Part shown: positions 1 through 9,170 of the stretch, one piece after another | Layout: every line of letters begins with the position of its first letter | Position numbering within the stretch: the first letter of the stretch is position 1 | Assembly: GCA_945787335.1 (NCBI GenBank) | Contig: CALZHR010000259.1 | Span: forward strand, 1-55,824 | Length of the DNA: 55,824 bases | Origin: an uncultured Desulfuromonadales bacterium | GTDB lineage: Bacteria; Desulfobacterota; Desulfuromonadia; Desulfuromonadales; Geopsychrobacteraceae | Direction of reading: 5' to 3' | Translations under genes and position numbers: made by a program | The notes under the pieces: model-generated | Database searches by the model: none | Seen by the model: only the letters and a program-made list of their open reading frames with translations | Told to the model about the DNA's origin: nothing

Positions 1-120
1 AACATCGCCATGACCGTGGACCTGATCACTCCGATCGCCATGGACAAAGAACTGCGTTTCGCGATCCGCGAAGGTGGCCGGACTGTCGGCGCCGGCGTGG
101 TCAGTGAAGTTATCGAGTAA
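1..120 (+). CDS. tuf: Elongation factor Tu, C-terminal end (partial)
   Basis: The first 39 codons are the C-terminus of EF-Tu, the GTPase that delivers aminoacyl-tRNA to the ribosome. The residues visible belong to beta-barrel domain 3, with the family-typical [16 protein letters not shown] stretch and an end in SEVIE. The gene starts outside the window. rpsJ begins 14 bases after its stop, the usual str-to-S10 operon junction, so tuf and the ribosomal genes are probably co-transcribed. Confidence 0.98.
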   Translation, partial: NIAMTVDLITPIAMDKELRFAIREGGRTVGAGVVSEVIE

Positions 121-134
121 TCGAGGTTATACCC

Positions 135-443
135 ATGTCTACCCAAAAAATTAGAATTCGCCTGAAGGCCTACGATCACACTCTGCTCGATCAGGCCGTT
201 GCTGAAATCGTCGACACCACCAAGCGCACCGGTTCGCGTCTGGTCGGGCCGATTCCGCTGCCGACCATCATCAACAAGTACTGCGTTCTGCGTGGTCCGC
301 ATGTTGACAAGAAGAGTCGTGAGCAGTTCGAGATCCGGACGCACAAGCGTCTTCTCGATATCATGGAACCGACCCAGCAGACTGTCGATGCGCTGATGAA
401 GCTCGACCTGTCGGCCGGTGTTGACGTTGAGATCAAGCTCTAG
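135..443 (+). CDS. rpsJ: 30S ribosomal protein S10
   Basis: 102 residues, the normal length for S10. S10 sits in the head of the small subunit and, as NusE, also joins NusB and NusG in transcription antitermination. The start [15 protein letters not shown] and the segment [15 protein letters not shown] are family signatures. One small departure is [11 protein letters not shown], where many relatives have KYTVLRSPHV. It is the first gene of the S10 operon, 14 bases after tuf, with no obvious promoter between them. Confidence 0.98.
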   Translation: MSTQKIRIRLKAYDHTLLDQAVAEIVDTTKRTGSRLVGPIPLPTIINKYCVLRGPHVDKKSREQFEIRTHKRLLDIMEPTQQTVDALMKLDLSAGVDVEIKL

Positions 444-478
444 GCGATCACGAGCATAGCGAGTTAAGGGCAACAGCA

Positions 479-1102
479 ATGATCAACGGATTGTTAGGAA
501 AAAAAATCGGGATGAGCCAGGTCTACGCCGCCGATGGGCAGCGGATTCCGGTCACGGTACTGGAAGCCGGTCCGTGCACCGTCCTGCAGAAGAAAACTGC
601 AAAAGCTGAGGGTTACGAAGCTGTGCAGCTTGGCTTCGGCGAGAAAAAAGCCCAGCGGGTGAATAAGCCGGATATGGGGCATTTCAAAAAGGTCGGCAAA
701 GGCGCTTTCGCTCACATCCGTGAGTTCAAGGCCAGTGAAGAATTCCAGGTCGGCGATGAAGTGACCTGTGACATCTTTAAGCCGGGTGACCGTATCGATG
801 TCACCGGAACCAGCAAAGGTAAGGGCTTTCAGGGCGTTATGAAGCGCTGGGGCTTCTCTGGCGGGCGCGCCAGCCACGGCTCGATGTTCAAACGTGGGCC
901 CGGTGCCATCGGCCAGTCGGCGTCGCCATCCAAGGTCTTTAAGGGCAAGAAGATGGCTGGTCAGATGGGCAATGAGCGCGTCACGACACAGAATCTTATT
1001 GTCGTCGAGGTCCGCCCGGAACAGAATCTCATCCTTGTGCGTGGTGCCGTGCCCGGGCCGAAGAACGGTCTGGTCATGATCCGCAAAGGAATCAAGGCCT
1101 AA
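479..1102 (+). CDS. rplC: 50S ribosomal protein L3
   Basis: 207 residues, full length. L3 binds 23S rRNA early in assembly and sends a long loop toward the peptidyl-transferase centre. The loop is seen as [18 protein letters not shown] followed by [18 protein letters not shown], both diagnostic. The start [16 protein letters not shown] is standard. It follows rpsJ by 35 bases and precedes rplD, the normal S10-operon order. Confidence 0.98.
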   Translation: MINGLLGKKIGMSQVYAADGQRIPVTVLEAGPCTVLQKKTAKAEGYEAVQLGFGEKKAQRVNKPDMGHFKKVGKGAFAHIREFKASEEFQVGDEVTCDIFKPGDRIDVTGTSKGKGFQGVMKRWGFSGGRASHGSMFKRGPGAIGQSASPSKVFKGKKMAGQMGNERVTTQNLIVVEVRPEQNLILVRGAVPGPKNGLVMIRKGIKA

Positions 1103-1127
1103 GCGCTACGGACACAGGAGTAGAAAA

Positions 1128-1751
1128 ATGGCAACTGTTACAATTTTCGATCAAGAGAAAAAGCAGGTCGGTGAGCGTGAACTGGCTGATGCCGTGTTCA
1201 ACACCGAGGTCAAAGGATATCTGCTGCACGACATGGTCCGTTACCAGCTGGCCGCTCGTCGTCAGGGTACCGCCGCGGTCAAAAGCCGCAGCGCCGTTGC
1301 CGGTGGCGGTAAGAAGCCGTATCGTCAGAAGGGCACTGGTAATGCGCGCCAAGGTACGGTGAGTGCGCCTCACTTCGTCGGTGGTGGTGCCGCTTTCGGC
1401 CCGCAGCCCCGTTCGTACGCCTTCAAGCTGAATCGGAAGGTCAAGAAATCGGCGCTTTGCAGTGCTCTGTCGGCCCGCTTCCAGGGGGAGAAGCTGACTG
1501 TTTTGAAGGATCTCTCGCTGGAGAAGATCAGCACCAAGGCTTTTGACCAGCTGATGAAGCGTTTCGAACTGGAAGGCGCGCTGGTCGTGATCGACCAGGC
1601 CGACGCCACGGTTGAGTTGTCGGCCCGTAATCTGCGCAATGTCAAGGTGCTGCGGGCTGAGGGTGTGAATGTTTATGACATTCTCAAGTACCCCAACCTG
1701 GTGCTGACTGACGCAGCAGTAAACCAGCTTGAAGGAGCCCTGGAAAAATGA
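1128..1751 (+). CDS. rplD: 50S ribosomal protein L4
   Basis: 207 residues. L4 binds 23S rRNA and its extended loop lines the nascent-peptide exit tunnel. The loop is visible as [19 protein letters not shown] with the following AFGPQPRSY. In E. coli L4 also represses its own operon, but no equivalent leader can be seen here because the operon leader lies outside the window. An SD (AGGAG) lies 9 bases before the ATG. Its stop overlaps the rplW start by 4 bases, so the two are translationally coupled. Confidence 0.98.
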   Translation: MATVTIFDQEKKQVGERELADAVFNTEVKGYLLHDMVRYQLAARRQGTAAVKSRSAVAGGGKKPYRQKGTGNARQGTVSAPHFVGGGAAFGPQPRSYAFKLNRKVKKSALCSALSARFQGEKLTVLKDLSLEKISTKAFDQLMKRFELEGALVVIDQADATVELSARNLRNVKVLRAEGVNVYDILKYPNLVLTDAAVNQLEGALEK

Positions 1752-2035
1752 AGCCTCTGCATGAAATAATTCGCAAGCCGCTGATCACTGAGAAGGCGAA
1801 CCTGCTCAAGGACGCTGCCCAGGTGGTTTCTTTCGAGGTCGCCCGCTCGGCCAACAAGATTGAGATCAAGCAGGCGGTCGAAAAAGCTTTCGACGTCAAG
1901 GTCAAATCGGTCAATACCATTCAGTTGCGTGGCAAGGTCAAGCGCGTCGGCTACAATCTTGGTCAGCGCAGCAACTGGAAAAAAGCATACGTGACCCTCG
2001 AAGAAGGTCATGACATCGATTTTTATGGCGTGTAA
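1748..2035 (+). CDS. rplW: 50S ribosomal protein L23
   Basis: 95 residues. L23 sits at the exit of the ribosomal tunnel and docks trigger factor and SRP. The family motifs are [14 protein letters not shown] near the N-terminus and [14 protein letters not shown] in the middle. The ATG overlaps the rplD stop (ATGA arrangement). Gene length and order are normal for the S10 operon. Confidence 0.97.
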   Translation: MKPLHEIIRKPLITEKANLLKDAAQVVSFEVARSANKIEIKQAVEKAFDVKVKSVNTIQLRGKVKRVGYNLGQRSNWKKAYVTLEEGHDIDFYGV

Positions 2036-2068
2036 GGCAACGCGTCTTACAGGTATGGAGTAGTTATC

Positions 2069-2896
2069 ATGGGCATCAAGAAATATAATCCGACCTCTGC
2101 CGGACGGCGTCATATGACTTCTTCGACTTTCGAAGAGGTGACCAAGTCCACGCCGGAAAAATCGCTGTTGGCTCCGCTGAAGAAATCTGGTGGTCGTAAC
2201 AATTCCGGGCGTATCACCAAGCGTCATACCGGTGGTGGTCATAAGCAGAAGTACCGGGTTATCGATTTCCGTCGCGACAAGAAAGAAGTGCCGGCCAAGG
2301 TTGCCGCCGTCGAATACGATCCGAACCGCAGTGCCCGTATCGCTCTGCTGTTTTATGCCGACGGTGAGAAGCGTTACATCCTTGCCCCGAAGGGTTTGAA
2401 TGTCGGCGATACCGTTATCGCCAGCGAAACTGCTGACATTACCCCGGGCAATGCGATGAGCATCAAGTCGATCCCTTTGGGAACCTGGGTGCATAATGTT
2501 GAACTCAAGGTCGGTAAAGGTGGTCAGATGGCGCGCAGTGCTGGTGCCTATGCGATGATCGCTGCAAAAGAAGGCCGCTACGCTCAACTTCGACTGCCGT
2601 CCGGCGAGGTTCGCCTGGTGTTGCAGGAGTGTCAGGCAACCGTCGGCCAGGTTGGTAATCTCGACCACGAAAAAGTTAAAATCGGCAAGGCCGGGCGGAA
2701 CCGCTGGCTTGGCAAACGCCCGCAGTCGCGCGGTGTGGCGATGAACCCGGTCGATCACCCCCATGGTGGTGGTGAAGGCAAGAGCTCCGGTGGTCGTCAC
2801 CCGGTCACGCCTTGGGGTGTGCCGACCAAGGGGTACAAGACCCGGACCAACAAACGTACCGATAAGTTTATCGTGCGTCGTAGAAATAAGAAATAA
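2069..2896 (+). CDS. rplB: 50S ribosomal protein L2
   Basis: 275 residues. L2 is one of the most conserved ribosomal proteins. It is needed for subunit association and lies near the peptidyl-transferase centre. The start [17 protein letters not shown] and the C-terminal [19 protein letters not shown], which contains the conserved histidine of the active-site loop, are both intact. It lies between rplW and rpsS as usual, with an SD (GGAG) upstream. Confidence 0.98.
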   Translation: MGIKKYNPTSAGRRHMTSSTFEEVTKSTPEKSLLAPLKKSGGRNNSGRITKRHTGGGHKQKYRVIDFRRDKKEVPAKVAAVEYDPNRSARIALLFYADGEKRYILAPKGLNVGDTVIASETADITPGNAMSIKSIPLGTWVHNVELKVGKGGQMARSAGAYAMIAAKEGRYAQLRLPSGEVRLVLQECQATVGQVGNLDHEKVKIGKAGRNRWLGKRPQSRGVAMNPVDHPHGGGEGKSSGGRHPVTPWGVPTKGYKTRTNKRTDKFIVRRRNKK

Positions 2897-2924
2897 TTTG
2901 AGATAAAGGCTCTAGGAGACAACC

Positions 2925-3206
2925 GTGGCTAGATCAGTTAAAAAAGGTCCGTACGTAGAGGGAAGCCTGCTGCGTAAAGTAGACCTCGAAGGTGAAGGGA
3001 ACCGGAACAAGGTCATCAAGACCTGGTCGCGTCGTTCGACCATCATTCCGGAATTCGTCGGCTCGACTTTTGCCGTGCACAATGGTAAAAAGTTCGTCCC
3101 TGTGTTCGTCAGTGAGAACATGGTTGGTCATAAGCTGGGCGAATTCGCTCCGACCCGGACTTACTACGGCCACGGTTCTGACAAAAAGAGCAAAGTCAGA
3201 AAGTAA
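2925..3206 (+). CDS. rpsS: 30S ribosomal protein S19
   Basis: 93 residues, starting at a GTG preceded by AGGAG at the proper spacing. S19 sits in the head of the 30S subunit beside S13 and contacts the A-site tRNA region. Signatures are [36 protein letters not shown] and the end [15 protein letters not shown]. Normal S10-operon position between rplB and rplV. Confidence 0.97.
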   Translation: MARSVKKGPYVEGSLLRKVDLEGEGNRNKVIKTWSRRSTIIPEFVGSTFAVHNGKKFVPVFVSENMVGHKLGEFAPTRTYYGHGSDKKSKVRK

Positions 3207-3237
3207 GCACCGCGATTCCTGACAGGAGTTCCGAGGA

Positions 3238-3570
3238 ATGGAAACACAAGCAAAATTAAGGAACGTCCGCCTTTCCCCGCGGAAGGCGAGACTTGTTGTC
3301 GATTTGGTTCGCGGCAAAGGGATTCAGGAGGCGATGAATATCCTCCAGTTTTCCCCGCAGAAGACCGCACCAATTCTTTCGAAATTGTTGAAATCAGCTG
3401 TAGCGAACGCTGAACAGAAAGGTGTTTCTGATGTCGACACACTGTTTGTGAAAACGGTGACGGTCGATCAGGGCCCGGTTCTGAAGCGTTTTCTTCCCCG
3501 TGCTCAGGGGCGCGCCAGCCGGATTCGTAAGCCGACCAGCCACATCACCGTGGTTCTGGACGTTAAGTAA
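3238..3570 (+). CDS. rplV: 50S ribosomal protein L22
   Basis: 110 residues. L22 contacts all domains of 23S rRNA, and its beta-hairpin lines the exit tunnel next to L4. The N-terminal [20 protein letters not shown] and the hairpin [18 protein letters not shown] are diagnostic. An SD (AGGAG) lies upstream. It is followed after 17 bases by the TTG start of rpsC. Confidence 0.98.
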   Translation: METQAKLRNVRLSPRKARLVVDLVRGKGIQEAMNILQFSPQKTAPILSKLLKSAVANAEQKGVSDVDTLFVKTVTVDQGPVLKRFLPRAQGRASRIRKPTSHITVVLDVK

Positions 3571-3587
3571 GTCGAGGAGGTGACCCT

Positions 3588-4238
3588 TTGGGCCAGAAAG
3601 TTCATCCGATAGGATTTCGTCTGGGGATCAACCGGACTTGGGAATCCCGCTGGTATGCAGATACCGATTATGCGGAAAAACTGCATGCGGATCTGAAGCT
3701 GCGCAATTTCCTGAAGAAGCGTCTGTTTCATGCCGGTATCTCCAAGATCTAACTGGAGCGTGCTGCGAATAAGGTGAAGGTCAATATTTTTGCCGCTCGC
3801 CCCGGAATCATCATCGGCAAGAAGGGCGCTGAAGTTGAGGTCCTGAAAAAGGATCTGGCGAAGATCACCGATGACGAGTGCTTCATCAATATTCAGGAAG
3901 TCCGCAAGCCGGAAGTTGATGCCCAGCTGGTGGCGGAAAACGTCGCTCTGCAGCTTGAACGGCGGGTCGCTTTCCGTCGTGCGATGAAGCGCAGCGTCAG
4001 TATGGCTCTGAAGTTTGGCGCCAAAGGGATCAAAATCAACTGTGCCGGTCGTCTGGGTGGCGCTGAAATGAGCCGTACCGAATGGTACCGCGAAGGTCGC
4101 GTGCCGCTGCACACCCTGCGCGCCGACATCGATTACGGTTTTGCCGAAGCGAAAACCACCTACGGGATCATCGGCGTCAAGGTGTTGATCTTCAAAGGTG
4201 AAGTTCTCGGTAAAGAGAAAGAACAGCCGGCCGGCTGA
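3588..4238 (+). CDS. rpsC: 30S ribosomal protein S3, interrupted by an in-frame TAA at codon 55
   Basis: S3 forms the mRNA entry channel with S4 and S5 and is essential in model bacteria. The start is TTG at 3588, with GAGGAGG at 3574-3580, giving [19 protein letters not shown]. The frame runs to residue 54 (HAGISKI), meets TAA at 3750-3752, then continues in the same frame as [18 protein letters not shown] and a normal KH domain ([11 protein letters not shown]) to the stop at 4236-4238. In relatives this position usually holds a glutamate (SKIEIER), so one G-to-T change from GAA explains the stop. Total length would be 216 residues, which is normal. A GTG at 3774 has no properly spaced SD and would lose the N-terminal domain. 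The cause may be a sequencing error, a real nonsense mutation or readthrough. Confidence 0.93.
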
Positions 4239-4254
4239 TCAGGAGTAACTTGTC

Positions 4255-4677
4255 ATGTTAATGCCGAAAAAGGTTAAACGTAGAAAGCAGTTTACCGGGC
4301 GGATGACCGGTCAGGCAAGCCGCGGAACGGAAGTCAACTTTGGTGATTTCGGTCTCCAGGCGCTTGAGTGCGGTTGGCTCTCCTCCCGTCAGATCGAGGC
4401 AGCCCGTCGGGCGATGACCCGCTATATCAAGCGGGGCGGTAAGATCTGGATCCGTTCCTTTCCGCACAAGCCGCTGACCAGCAAGCCTGCTGAGACCCGG
4501 ATGGGTAAGGGTAAGGGCTCGCCGGAGAAATGGGTCGCCGTGGTCAAGCCGGGTCATATCCTGTACGAAATGCAGGGCGTCACCGAGGAAATTGCCCGCG
4601 AGGCTTTCCGCCTTGCAGCTCACAAGCTGCCGATGCGGACCAAGTTTGTGAAAAGAGAGGCTGGCGATGAAGGCTAG
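4255..4677 (+). CDS. rplP: 50S ribosomal protein L16
   Basis: 140 residues. L16 organises the A-site region of 23S rRNA and helps place tRNA. The N-terminus [19 protein letters not shown] and the motif [17 protein letters not shown] are typical. The ATG at 4255 is preferred over the one at 4261 because AGGAG at 4241-4245 is then 9 bases away. Its last codons overlap the start of rpmC by 11 bases. Confidence 0.97.
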   Translation: MLMPKKVKRRKQFTGRMTGQASRGTEVNFGDFGLQALECGWLSSRQIEAARRAMTRYIKRGGKIWIRSFPHKPLTSKPAETRMGKGKGSPEKWVAVVKPGHILYEMQGVTEEIAREAFRLAAHKLPMRTKFVKREAGDEG

Positions 4678-4858
4678 TGAAATCAAAGATCTCAGTGTTG
4701 AAGAGCTGCAGGCAAAGGCAGCCGAACTCCAGCAGGAACTTTTTAACCTGCGGTTCCAGCTCCACACCGGACATCTGGAAAATACTGCCCGGGTCTCTCA
4801 GGTGCGGAAAGATGTAGCGCGTGTAAAAACCGTTCTTTCCAGCAAGCTGAATGCTTAA
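4667..4858 (+). CDS. rpmC: 50S ribosomal protein L29
   Basis: 63 residues, normal for this small helical protein near the tunnel exit, where it pairs with L23. [20 protein letters not shown] and [17 protein letters not shown] are the family pattern. It starts inside the end of rplP (11-base overlap), which implies coupled translation. GAGAGG within rplP serves as the SD. Confidence 0.97.
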   Translation: MKASEIKDLSVEELQAKAAELQQELFNLRFQLHTGHLENTARVSQVRKDVARVKTVLSSKLNA

Positions 4859-4876
4859 ACTGGGTGCGAGGAAACG

Positions 4877-5143
4877 ATGAGTCAAGAACGAGGTAACCGG
4901 AGAACCCGGATCGGGGTTGTGGTCAGTGACAAGATGGACAAAACCGTCGTCGTGCGGGTTGATCGTCTGGTCAAGCACAGCGTTTACAAGAAATACATCA
5001 AGCGCAAGGTCAACTGTAAGGCTCATGATGAGTCGAACAGCTGCGGCATTGGTGATAAAGTCCTTATCGTCGAAACCAGGCCCTTGTCGAAAGACAAGCG
5101 CTGGCGGGTCCGCCAGATCCTGGAAAAGGCCGTTATCGCATAG
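4877..5143 (+). CDS. rpsQ: 30S ribosomal protein S17
   Basis: 88 residues. S17 is a primary 16S rRNA binder in the body of the small subunit, with an OB fold. The core [20 protein letters not shown] and [17 protein letters not shown] are diagnostic. The N-terminal tail [11 protein letters not shown] is slightly extended, as in many deltaproteobacteria. Standard order after rpmC. Confidence 0.97.
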   Translation: MSQERGNRRTRIGVVVSDKMDKTVVVRVDRLVKHSVYKKYIKRKVNCKAHDESNSCGIGDKVLIVETRPLSKDKRWRVRQILEKAVIA

Positions 5144-5155
5144 GAGGTTGTTGTC

Positions 5156-5524
5156 ATGATTCAAATGCAATCCATGCTGAGCGTAGCGGACAACTCCGGG
5201 GCAAAGAAACTTTGCTGTATCAAGGTTCCTGGTGGGTCCAAGCGCAAGTACGCCGGTATCGGCGATATTATCATCTGCAGTGTGAAGGAAGCGCTGCCGA
5301 ACTCGAAGGTCAAAAAGGGCGACGTCGTCCGCGCTGTGATCGTGCGGACCACCAAAGAAGTCCCTCGCCCGGACGGTTCTTTCATCCGTTTTGACAACAA
5401 CTCCGCCGTTGTTGTTAATCAGGGGAACGAGCCGATCGGCACCCGTATCTTTGGCCCTGTCGCCAGGGAGTTACGGGCCCGGCACTTTATGAAAATCGTC
5501 TCGCTGGCCCCTGAAGTTCTTTAA
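5156..5524 (+). CDS. rplN: 50S ribosomal protein L14
   Basis: 122 residues. L14 lies at the subunit interface and forms intersubunit bridges. [19 protein letters not shown] at the start and [23 protein letters not shown] at the end are near-invariant in the family. An SD (AGGAGG) lies 12 bases after the rpsQ stop region. It begins the spc-type half of the super-operon. Confidence 0.98.
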   Translation: MIQMQSMLSVADNSGAKKLCCIKVPGGSKRKYAGIGDIIICSVKEALPNSKVKKGDVVRAVIVRTTKEVPRPDGSFIRFDNNSAVVVNQGNEPIGTRIFGPVARELRARHFMKIVSLAPEVL

Positions 5525-5550
5525 TTACTGACTGTTGGAGAGTCAAAGCG

Positions 5551-5880
5551 ATGGCTACTGTAAAATTTCATGTCAAAAAAGATGACATGGTGAAAATTAT
5601 CGCCGGCAAGGAAAAAGGCAAGACGGGTAAAGTCCTGCGTGTTTTTCCGGCCAAAGGTCGCGTTGTGGTGGAAAACCTCAACGTCATCAAGCGTCACACC
5701 CGTCCGACCCAGCTTAATCCCGAAGGTGGGATTGTTGAGAAGGAAGCGCCGCTGAGTGTTTCCAACGTGATGCTGGTCTGCAGCTCGTGCAGCGAAGCCG
5801 CGCGGACCGGGGTGCGGGTGCTCGAGGATGGCAGCAAAGCCCGTTACTGCAAAAAATGTAACGAGATAGTCGATAAGTAA
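5551..5880 (+). CDS. rplX: 50S ribosomal protein L24 with C-terminal CxxC pairs
   Basis: 109 residues. L24 is an assembly initiator that binds the 5' end of 23S rRNA. The N-terminal KOW domain is seen as VKIIAGKEKGKTGKVLRVFPA. The C-terminal part carries two CxxC pairs (CSSC at about residues 73-76 and CKKC at about 101-104), which can form a zinc ribbon, as in many non-enterobacterial L24 proteins. Normal position between rplN and rplE. Confidence 0.97.
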   Translation: MATVKFHVKKDDMVKIIAGKEKGKTGKVLRVFPAKGRVVVENLNVIKRHTRPTQLNPEGGIVEKEAPLSVSNVMLVCSSCSEAARTGVRVLEDGSKARYCKKCNEIVDK

Positions 5881-5892
5881 ACGGAGAATTCG

Positions 5893-6432
5893 ATGGCCAG
5901 GTTGAAACAGGCATATCTTCAGGAGCAGGTACCTGCCCTGATGAAGGAATTCCAGTACAGAAATGTCATGGAAGTTCCCAAAATTGAGAAAGTGGTTCTG
6001 AACATGGGCTTGGGTGAAGCCATCCAGAACCCGAAACTGCTGGAATCTGCGGTTGAAGAGCTTGAGAAGATCGCTGGACAGAAGGCAGTCATCACGAAAA
6101 GCAAGAAAGCGATCGCCGGTTTCAAGCTGCGTGAGGACATGGCCATCGGCGTCTGCGTTACCCTGCGCCAGAGCCGCGCCTGGGAGTTTCTTGATCGACT
6201 GATCAATGTTGCCCTGCCGCGTGTCCGCGATTTCAAAGGTGTGTCCGCCAAGGCTTTTGATGGTCGCGGCAACTACACCCTGGGGATTCGCGAGCAGCTG
6301 ATTTTCCCGGAAATCGATCTGGACAAGATCGCCAAAGTGTCCGGGTTGAATGTCACCATTGTTACGACGGCGAAAAATGACGAGGAAGGCCGCGCGCTGC
6401 TGGCCGGTCTCGGCATGCCGTTCAGAAAATAG
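5893..6432 (+). CDS. rplE: 50S ribosomal protein L5
   Basis: 179 residues. L5 binds 5S rRNA and contacts the P-site tRNA. Signatures include [14 protein letters not shown] and [16 protein letters not shown], and the C-terminus carries [19 protein letters not shown]. An SD (GGAG) precedes the ATG. Gene order rplX-rplE-rpsN is standard for the spc operon. Confidence 0.98.
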   Translation: MARLKQAYLQEQVPALMKEFQYRNVMEVPKIEKVVLNMGLGEAIQNPKLLESAVEELEKIAGQKAVITKSKKAIAGFKLREDMAIGVCVTLRQSRAWEFLDRLINVALPRVRDFKGVSAKAFDGRGNYTLGIREQLIFPEIDLDKIAKVSGLNVTIVTTAKNDEEGRALLAGLGMPFRK

Positions 6433-6447
6433 GTTGCGGAGGATATT

Positions 6448-6633
6448 GTGGCGAAGAAATCGATGATTGCCAAAGCGAATCGGCCGAAGAAGTTTGCCGT
6501 CCGGGATTACAACCGCTGCCCGATCTGCGGCCGTCCCCGCGCTTATTACCGTAAGTTTGATATGTGCAGAATTTGTCTGCGGAAACTGGCATCCGAAGGG
6601 AAGATTCCCGGGGTTGTCAAGTCCAGCTGGTAA
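6448..6633 (+). CDS. rpsN: 30S ribosomal protein S14, zinc-binding (type Z)
   Basis: 61 residues, starting at GTG with GGAGG just upstream. The short length and two CxxC pairs (CPIC and CRIC) mark the zinc-binding C+ form rather than the about 100-residue C- form of enterobacteria. S14 helps assemble the head of the 30S subunit next to S3, S10 and S19. C+ forms can be zinc-regulated through a C- paralogue elsewhere, but none is visible here. Confidence 0.97.
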   Translation: MAKKSMIAKANRPKKFAVRDYNRCPICGRPRAYYRKFDMCRICLRKLASEGKIPGVVKSSW

Positions 6634-6654
6634 CAGGAAAGAGGAGTACCACCG

Positions 6655-7053
6655 ATGTCCATGACCGATCCGATGGCGGATATGCTGACCCGCATCCGTA
6701 ATGCCGGGATGGCGAAACACGCCAAGCTTGATGTTCCGTCAAGTAACCTCAAAGTTGCTGTGGCCAACGTTCTGAAAGAGCTTGGCTATATCAAAAACTT
6801 CAAAACCATCAGCGATAACAAGCAGGGTGTGTTGCGTATTTATCTCAAATACGATGACAATCAGCTGCCGGTTATTCATGAAATCAAGCGGGTCTCTACC
6901 CCCGGTCGCCGGATTTATGTCGGCAAGGACGATGTTCCCCGGGTGAAGAATGGTTTCGGTTGTTCGATTCTGTCGACCTCTAAGGGGGTCCTTGATGATG
7001 TCGCTGCGCGCAAAGAGCAAATCGGCGGCGAAGTCATCTGTACCGTCTGGTAA
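6655..7053 (+). CDS. rpsH: 30S ribosomal protein S8
   Basis: 132 residues. S8 is a primary 16S rRNA binder in the central domain, and in E. coli it represses the spc operon by binding its m[21 protein letters not shown] and the C-terminal block with STSKGVLDD and GGEVICTVW are typical. An SD (GAGGAG) lies upstream. No S8-like regulatory hairpin was identified by eye. Confidence 0.97.
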   Translation: MSMTDPMADMLTRIRNAGMAKHAKLDVPSSNLKVAVANVLKELGYIKNFKTISDNKQGVLRIYLKYDDNQLPVIHEIKRVSTPGRRIYVGKDDVPRVKNGFGCSILSTSKGVLDDVAARKEQIGGEVICTVW

Positions 7054-7073
7054 GAAAGTAAGGAGAATCGACA

Positions 7074-7610
7074 ATGTCTCGTATTGGTAAGTTGCCTGTC
7101 GCTATTCCGTCGGGTGTGAAAGTCTCTCTGGACGGAAAAACCATGACGGTTCAGGGCCCGAAAGGGACCCTCAAGCAGACTCTGCATGAGCGGATGACCA
7201 TCGCGGTCGAATCTGAGCAGATCGTTGTCACTCGTCCGACCGAGGAGAAGCAGGATACCGCGCTGCATGGTCTGACCCGCTCTTTGATCAACAATATGGT
7301 CGTCGGCGTCACCGATGGCTTTACGAAAGCCCTTGAGATCAACGGTGTCGGTTACCGCGCTGAGATCAGCGGCAAGGTTTTGAACCTTTCGCTGGGCTAT
7401 TCCCACCCGGTGGTTTATGAACTGCCGGAAGGGATTACCGTCGAAGTGGAAAAGCAAACCAAGTTGATGGTCAAAGGGATCGACAAGCAGTTGGTCGGTT
7501 CTGTCGCGGCAAAGATCCGTTCCTTCCGCAAGCCCGAGCCTTACAAAGGCAAGGGAATCAAATATGCGGATGAACATATTGTGCGCAAGGCTGGTAAGGC
7601 CGGTAAGTAA
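7074..7610 (+). CDS. rplF: 50S ribosomal protein L6
   Basis: 178 residues, a duplicated fold near the factor-binding site. [17 protein letters not shown] and the C-terminal motif [14 protein letters not shown] are diagnostic. It precedes rplR by 28 bases, as in other spc operons. An SD (AAGGAG) lies 7 bases before the ATG. Confidence 0.98.
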   Translation: MSRIGKLPVAIPSGVKVSLDGKTMTVQGPKGTLKQTLHERMTIAVESEQIVVTRPTEEKQDTALHGLTRSLINNMVVGVTDGFTKALEINGVGYRAEISGKVLNLSLGYSHPVVYELPEGITVEVEKQTKLMVKGIDKQLVGSVAAKIRSFRKPEPYKGKGIKYADEHIVRKAGKAGK

Positions 7611-7638
7611 GACTCATATCCATGAAGGAGCATAGGCT

Positions 7639-8001
7639 GTGAACGTTTCCCAAAACAGACGTGCTGCCCGGCTGAAGCGCCAGGCGCGCGTTAGAAAAAA
7701 AGTGCGTGGGACGACTGAATGCCCCCGGCTCTCCGTCTTTCGCAGTGCAAAACATATTTATGCGCAGATCATTGAAGATGCCACCGGCAAGACCCTGGTT
7801 GCAGCTTCTTCGATCAGCAAAGATGTAGAGCTTGCCAATGGCGGGAATGTCGAGGCTGCCAAGTCAGTCGGGACGGCAATCGCCAAGAAGGCGCTCGATC
7901 AGAATATCACCCAGGTCGTTTTCGACCGTAACGGCTTCTTGTATCAAGGGCGCGTTCAAGCGCTGGCTGATGCGGCTCGTGAAGCCGGCCTGAAGCTGTA
8001 G
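7639..8001 (+). CDS. rplR: 50S ribosomal protein L18
   Basis: 120 residues, starting at GTG with AAGGAG upstream. L18 binds 5S rRNA with L5. The basic N-terminus ([16 protein letters not shown]), the [19 protein letters not shown] strand and the C-terminal [19 protein letters not shown] are family features. Normal length and place. Confidence 0.97.
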   Translation: MNVSQNRRAARLKRQARVRKKVRGTTECPRLSVFRSAKHIYAQIIEDATGKTLVAASSISKDVELANGGNVEAAKSVGTAIAKKALDQNITQVVFDRNGFLYQGRVQALADAAREAGLKL

Positions 8002-8013
8002 AGGAGAAGGACT

Positions 8014-8502
8014 GTGCTGCGCATTGATCCTAACGAATTAGAATTGACAGACCGCGTCATTCATATCAATCGGAATGCCAAGGTTGTAAAAGGTGGCCGT
8101 CGCTTCAGCTTCTCCGCTCTGGTGGTTGTAGGTGATGGTGAGGGACATGTTGGTTACGGACTCGGAAAAGCGAAAGAGGTTCCCGAGGCGATCCGCAAAG
8201 GTGTCGAGCAGGCGAAAAAGAGCCTGATCAAGGTGCCCCTGCAGGAAGGCCGCACCATTCCTTACGATGTCATTGGTAAGTATGGTGCCGGTAAGGTCCT
8301 GTTGAAACCGGCTTCCGAAGGTACCGGTGTGATCGCCGGCGGCGCTGTGCGGCCGATCCTGGAAGCGGTTGGGGTGGGTAATATCCTGACCAAGTGCCTG
8401 GGCTCGAATAACCCGCATAATGTCGTCAAGGCCACCATCAACGCACTGAGCATGCTGAAAAGCCCTGAAGAAATTAAAGCCCGTCGCGGTCTTAACGACT
8501 AG
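8014..8502 (+). CDS. rpsE: 30S ribosomal protein S5
   Basis: 162 residues from a GTG start preceded by GAGGAGAAGG. S5 shapes the decoding centre and the mRNA entry helicase. The double-stranded-RNA-binding-like domain has [20 protein letters not shown], and the C-terminal domain has [20 protein letters not shown] and NPHNVVKAT. Start choice rests on the SD and on the short family-typical N-terminus. Confidence 0.97.
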   Translation: MLRIDPNELELTDRVIHINRNAKVVKGGRRFSFSALVVVGDGEGHVGYGLGKAKEVPEAIRKGVEQAKKSLIKVPLQEGRTIPYDVIGKYGAGKVLLKPASEGTGVIAGGAVRPILEAVGVGNILTKCLGSNNPHNVVKATINALSMLKSPEEIKARRGLND

Positions 8503-8524
8503 GGATCTTGTTTAGGAGGACAAA

Positions 8525-8704
8525 ATGGCGACTGAACTGAAAGTCACCCTGAAAAAGAGTCCGATCGGCCGTAAAGCATACTTTGGGAAGGTTCTCAAAG
8601 GTTTGGGGCTGAAGCGTCTGCAACAGACTGTGACCCTGCAGGACACCCCGGAAATCCGGGGGATGATCCGCAAGGTCGAACATATGGTCGCGGTTGAAGA
8701 CTGA
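8525..8704 (+). CDS. rpmD: 50S ribosomal protein L30
   Basis: 59 residues, the small L30 protein of the spc operon. It reads [20 protein letters not shown] and ends in [13 protein letters not shown]. The conserved pattern is SPIGR, then [26 protein letters not shown] at 8515-8520 lies 4 bases upstream of the ATG. It fits exactly between rpsE and rplO, where the family is expected. Confidence 0.96.
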   Translation: MATELKVTLKKSPIGRKAYFGKVLKGLGLKRLQQTVTLQDTPEIRGMIRKVEHMVAVED

Positions 8705-8726
8705 TAACTCGCAGAGGACACTCAAG

Positions 8727-9167
8727 ATGGATTTAAGTAATCTGAAACCGGCTCCCGGTTCGACAAAGAATAGAAAGCGTATCGGCCGTGGTCCCGGCTC
8801 CGGTACCGGCAAGACCTCCGGCAAGGGTCACAAGGGCCAGAATGCCCGTAGTGGTGGTGGCGTCAAGCCCGGGTTTGAGGGTGGCCAGATGCCTCTGCAG
8901 CGGCGGCTGCCCAAGCGTGGCTTCACTTCGCTGAACCGCAAGATTTACGCGCTGGTTAATCTGCGTGACCTTGATCAGTTCGAAGCTGGCAGCGTTGTGG
9001 ATCTGGAAGCGTTGGGCAAAGCTGGTCTGGTCGGCGCAGTTAAGGATGGAGTCAAAGTTCTGGCTGATGGTGACATCAGCAAGGCTCTGACCGTTCAAGC
9101 GCATAAATTCAGCAAGACTGCCGCAGAGAAGATCGAAGCTGCCGGCGGCAAGGCCGAGGTGCTTTAA
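8727..9167 (+). CDS. rplO: 50S ribosomal protein L15
   Basis: 146 residues. L15 is a late-assembling 23S rRNA binder. The glycine-rich N-terminus ([21 protein letters not shown]) and [17 protein letters not shown] are diagnostic. The start at 8727 ([11 protein letters not shown]) is preferred over an upstream in-frame ATG at 8694 because it matches the family N-terminus and has an AGAGGA SD. secY starts 3 bases after its stop. Confidence 0.97.
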   Translation: MDLSNLKPAPGSTKNRKRIGRGPGSGTGKTSGKGHKGQNARSGGGVKPGFEGGQMPLQRRLPKRGFTSLNRKIYALVNLRDLDQFEAGSVVDLEALGKAGLVGAVKDGVKVLADGDISKALTVQAHKFSKTAAEKIEAAGGKAEVL

Positions 9168-9170
9168 GCA

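Noticed and set aside
3774-4238. Internal GTG start that would give a shortened S3
   Set aside because: No SD at a proper distance (GGAG is 15 bases away) and the product would lack the conserved N-terminal domain, so it is not proposed as the real start.
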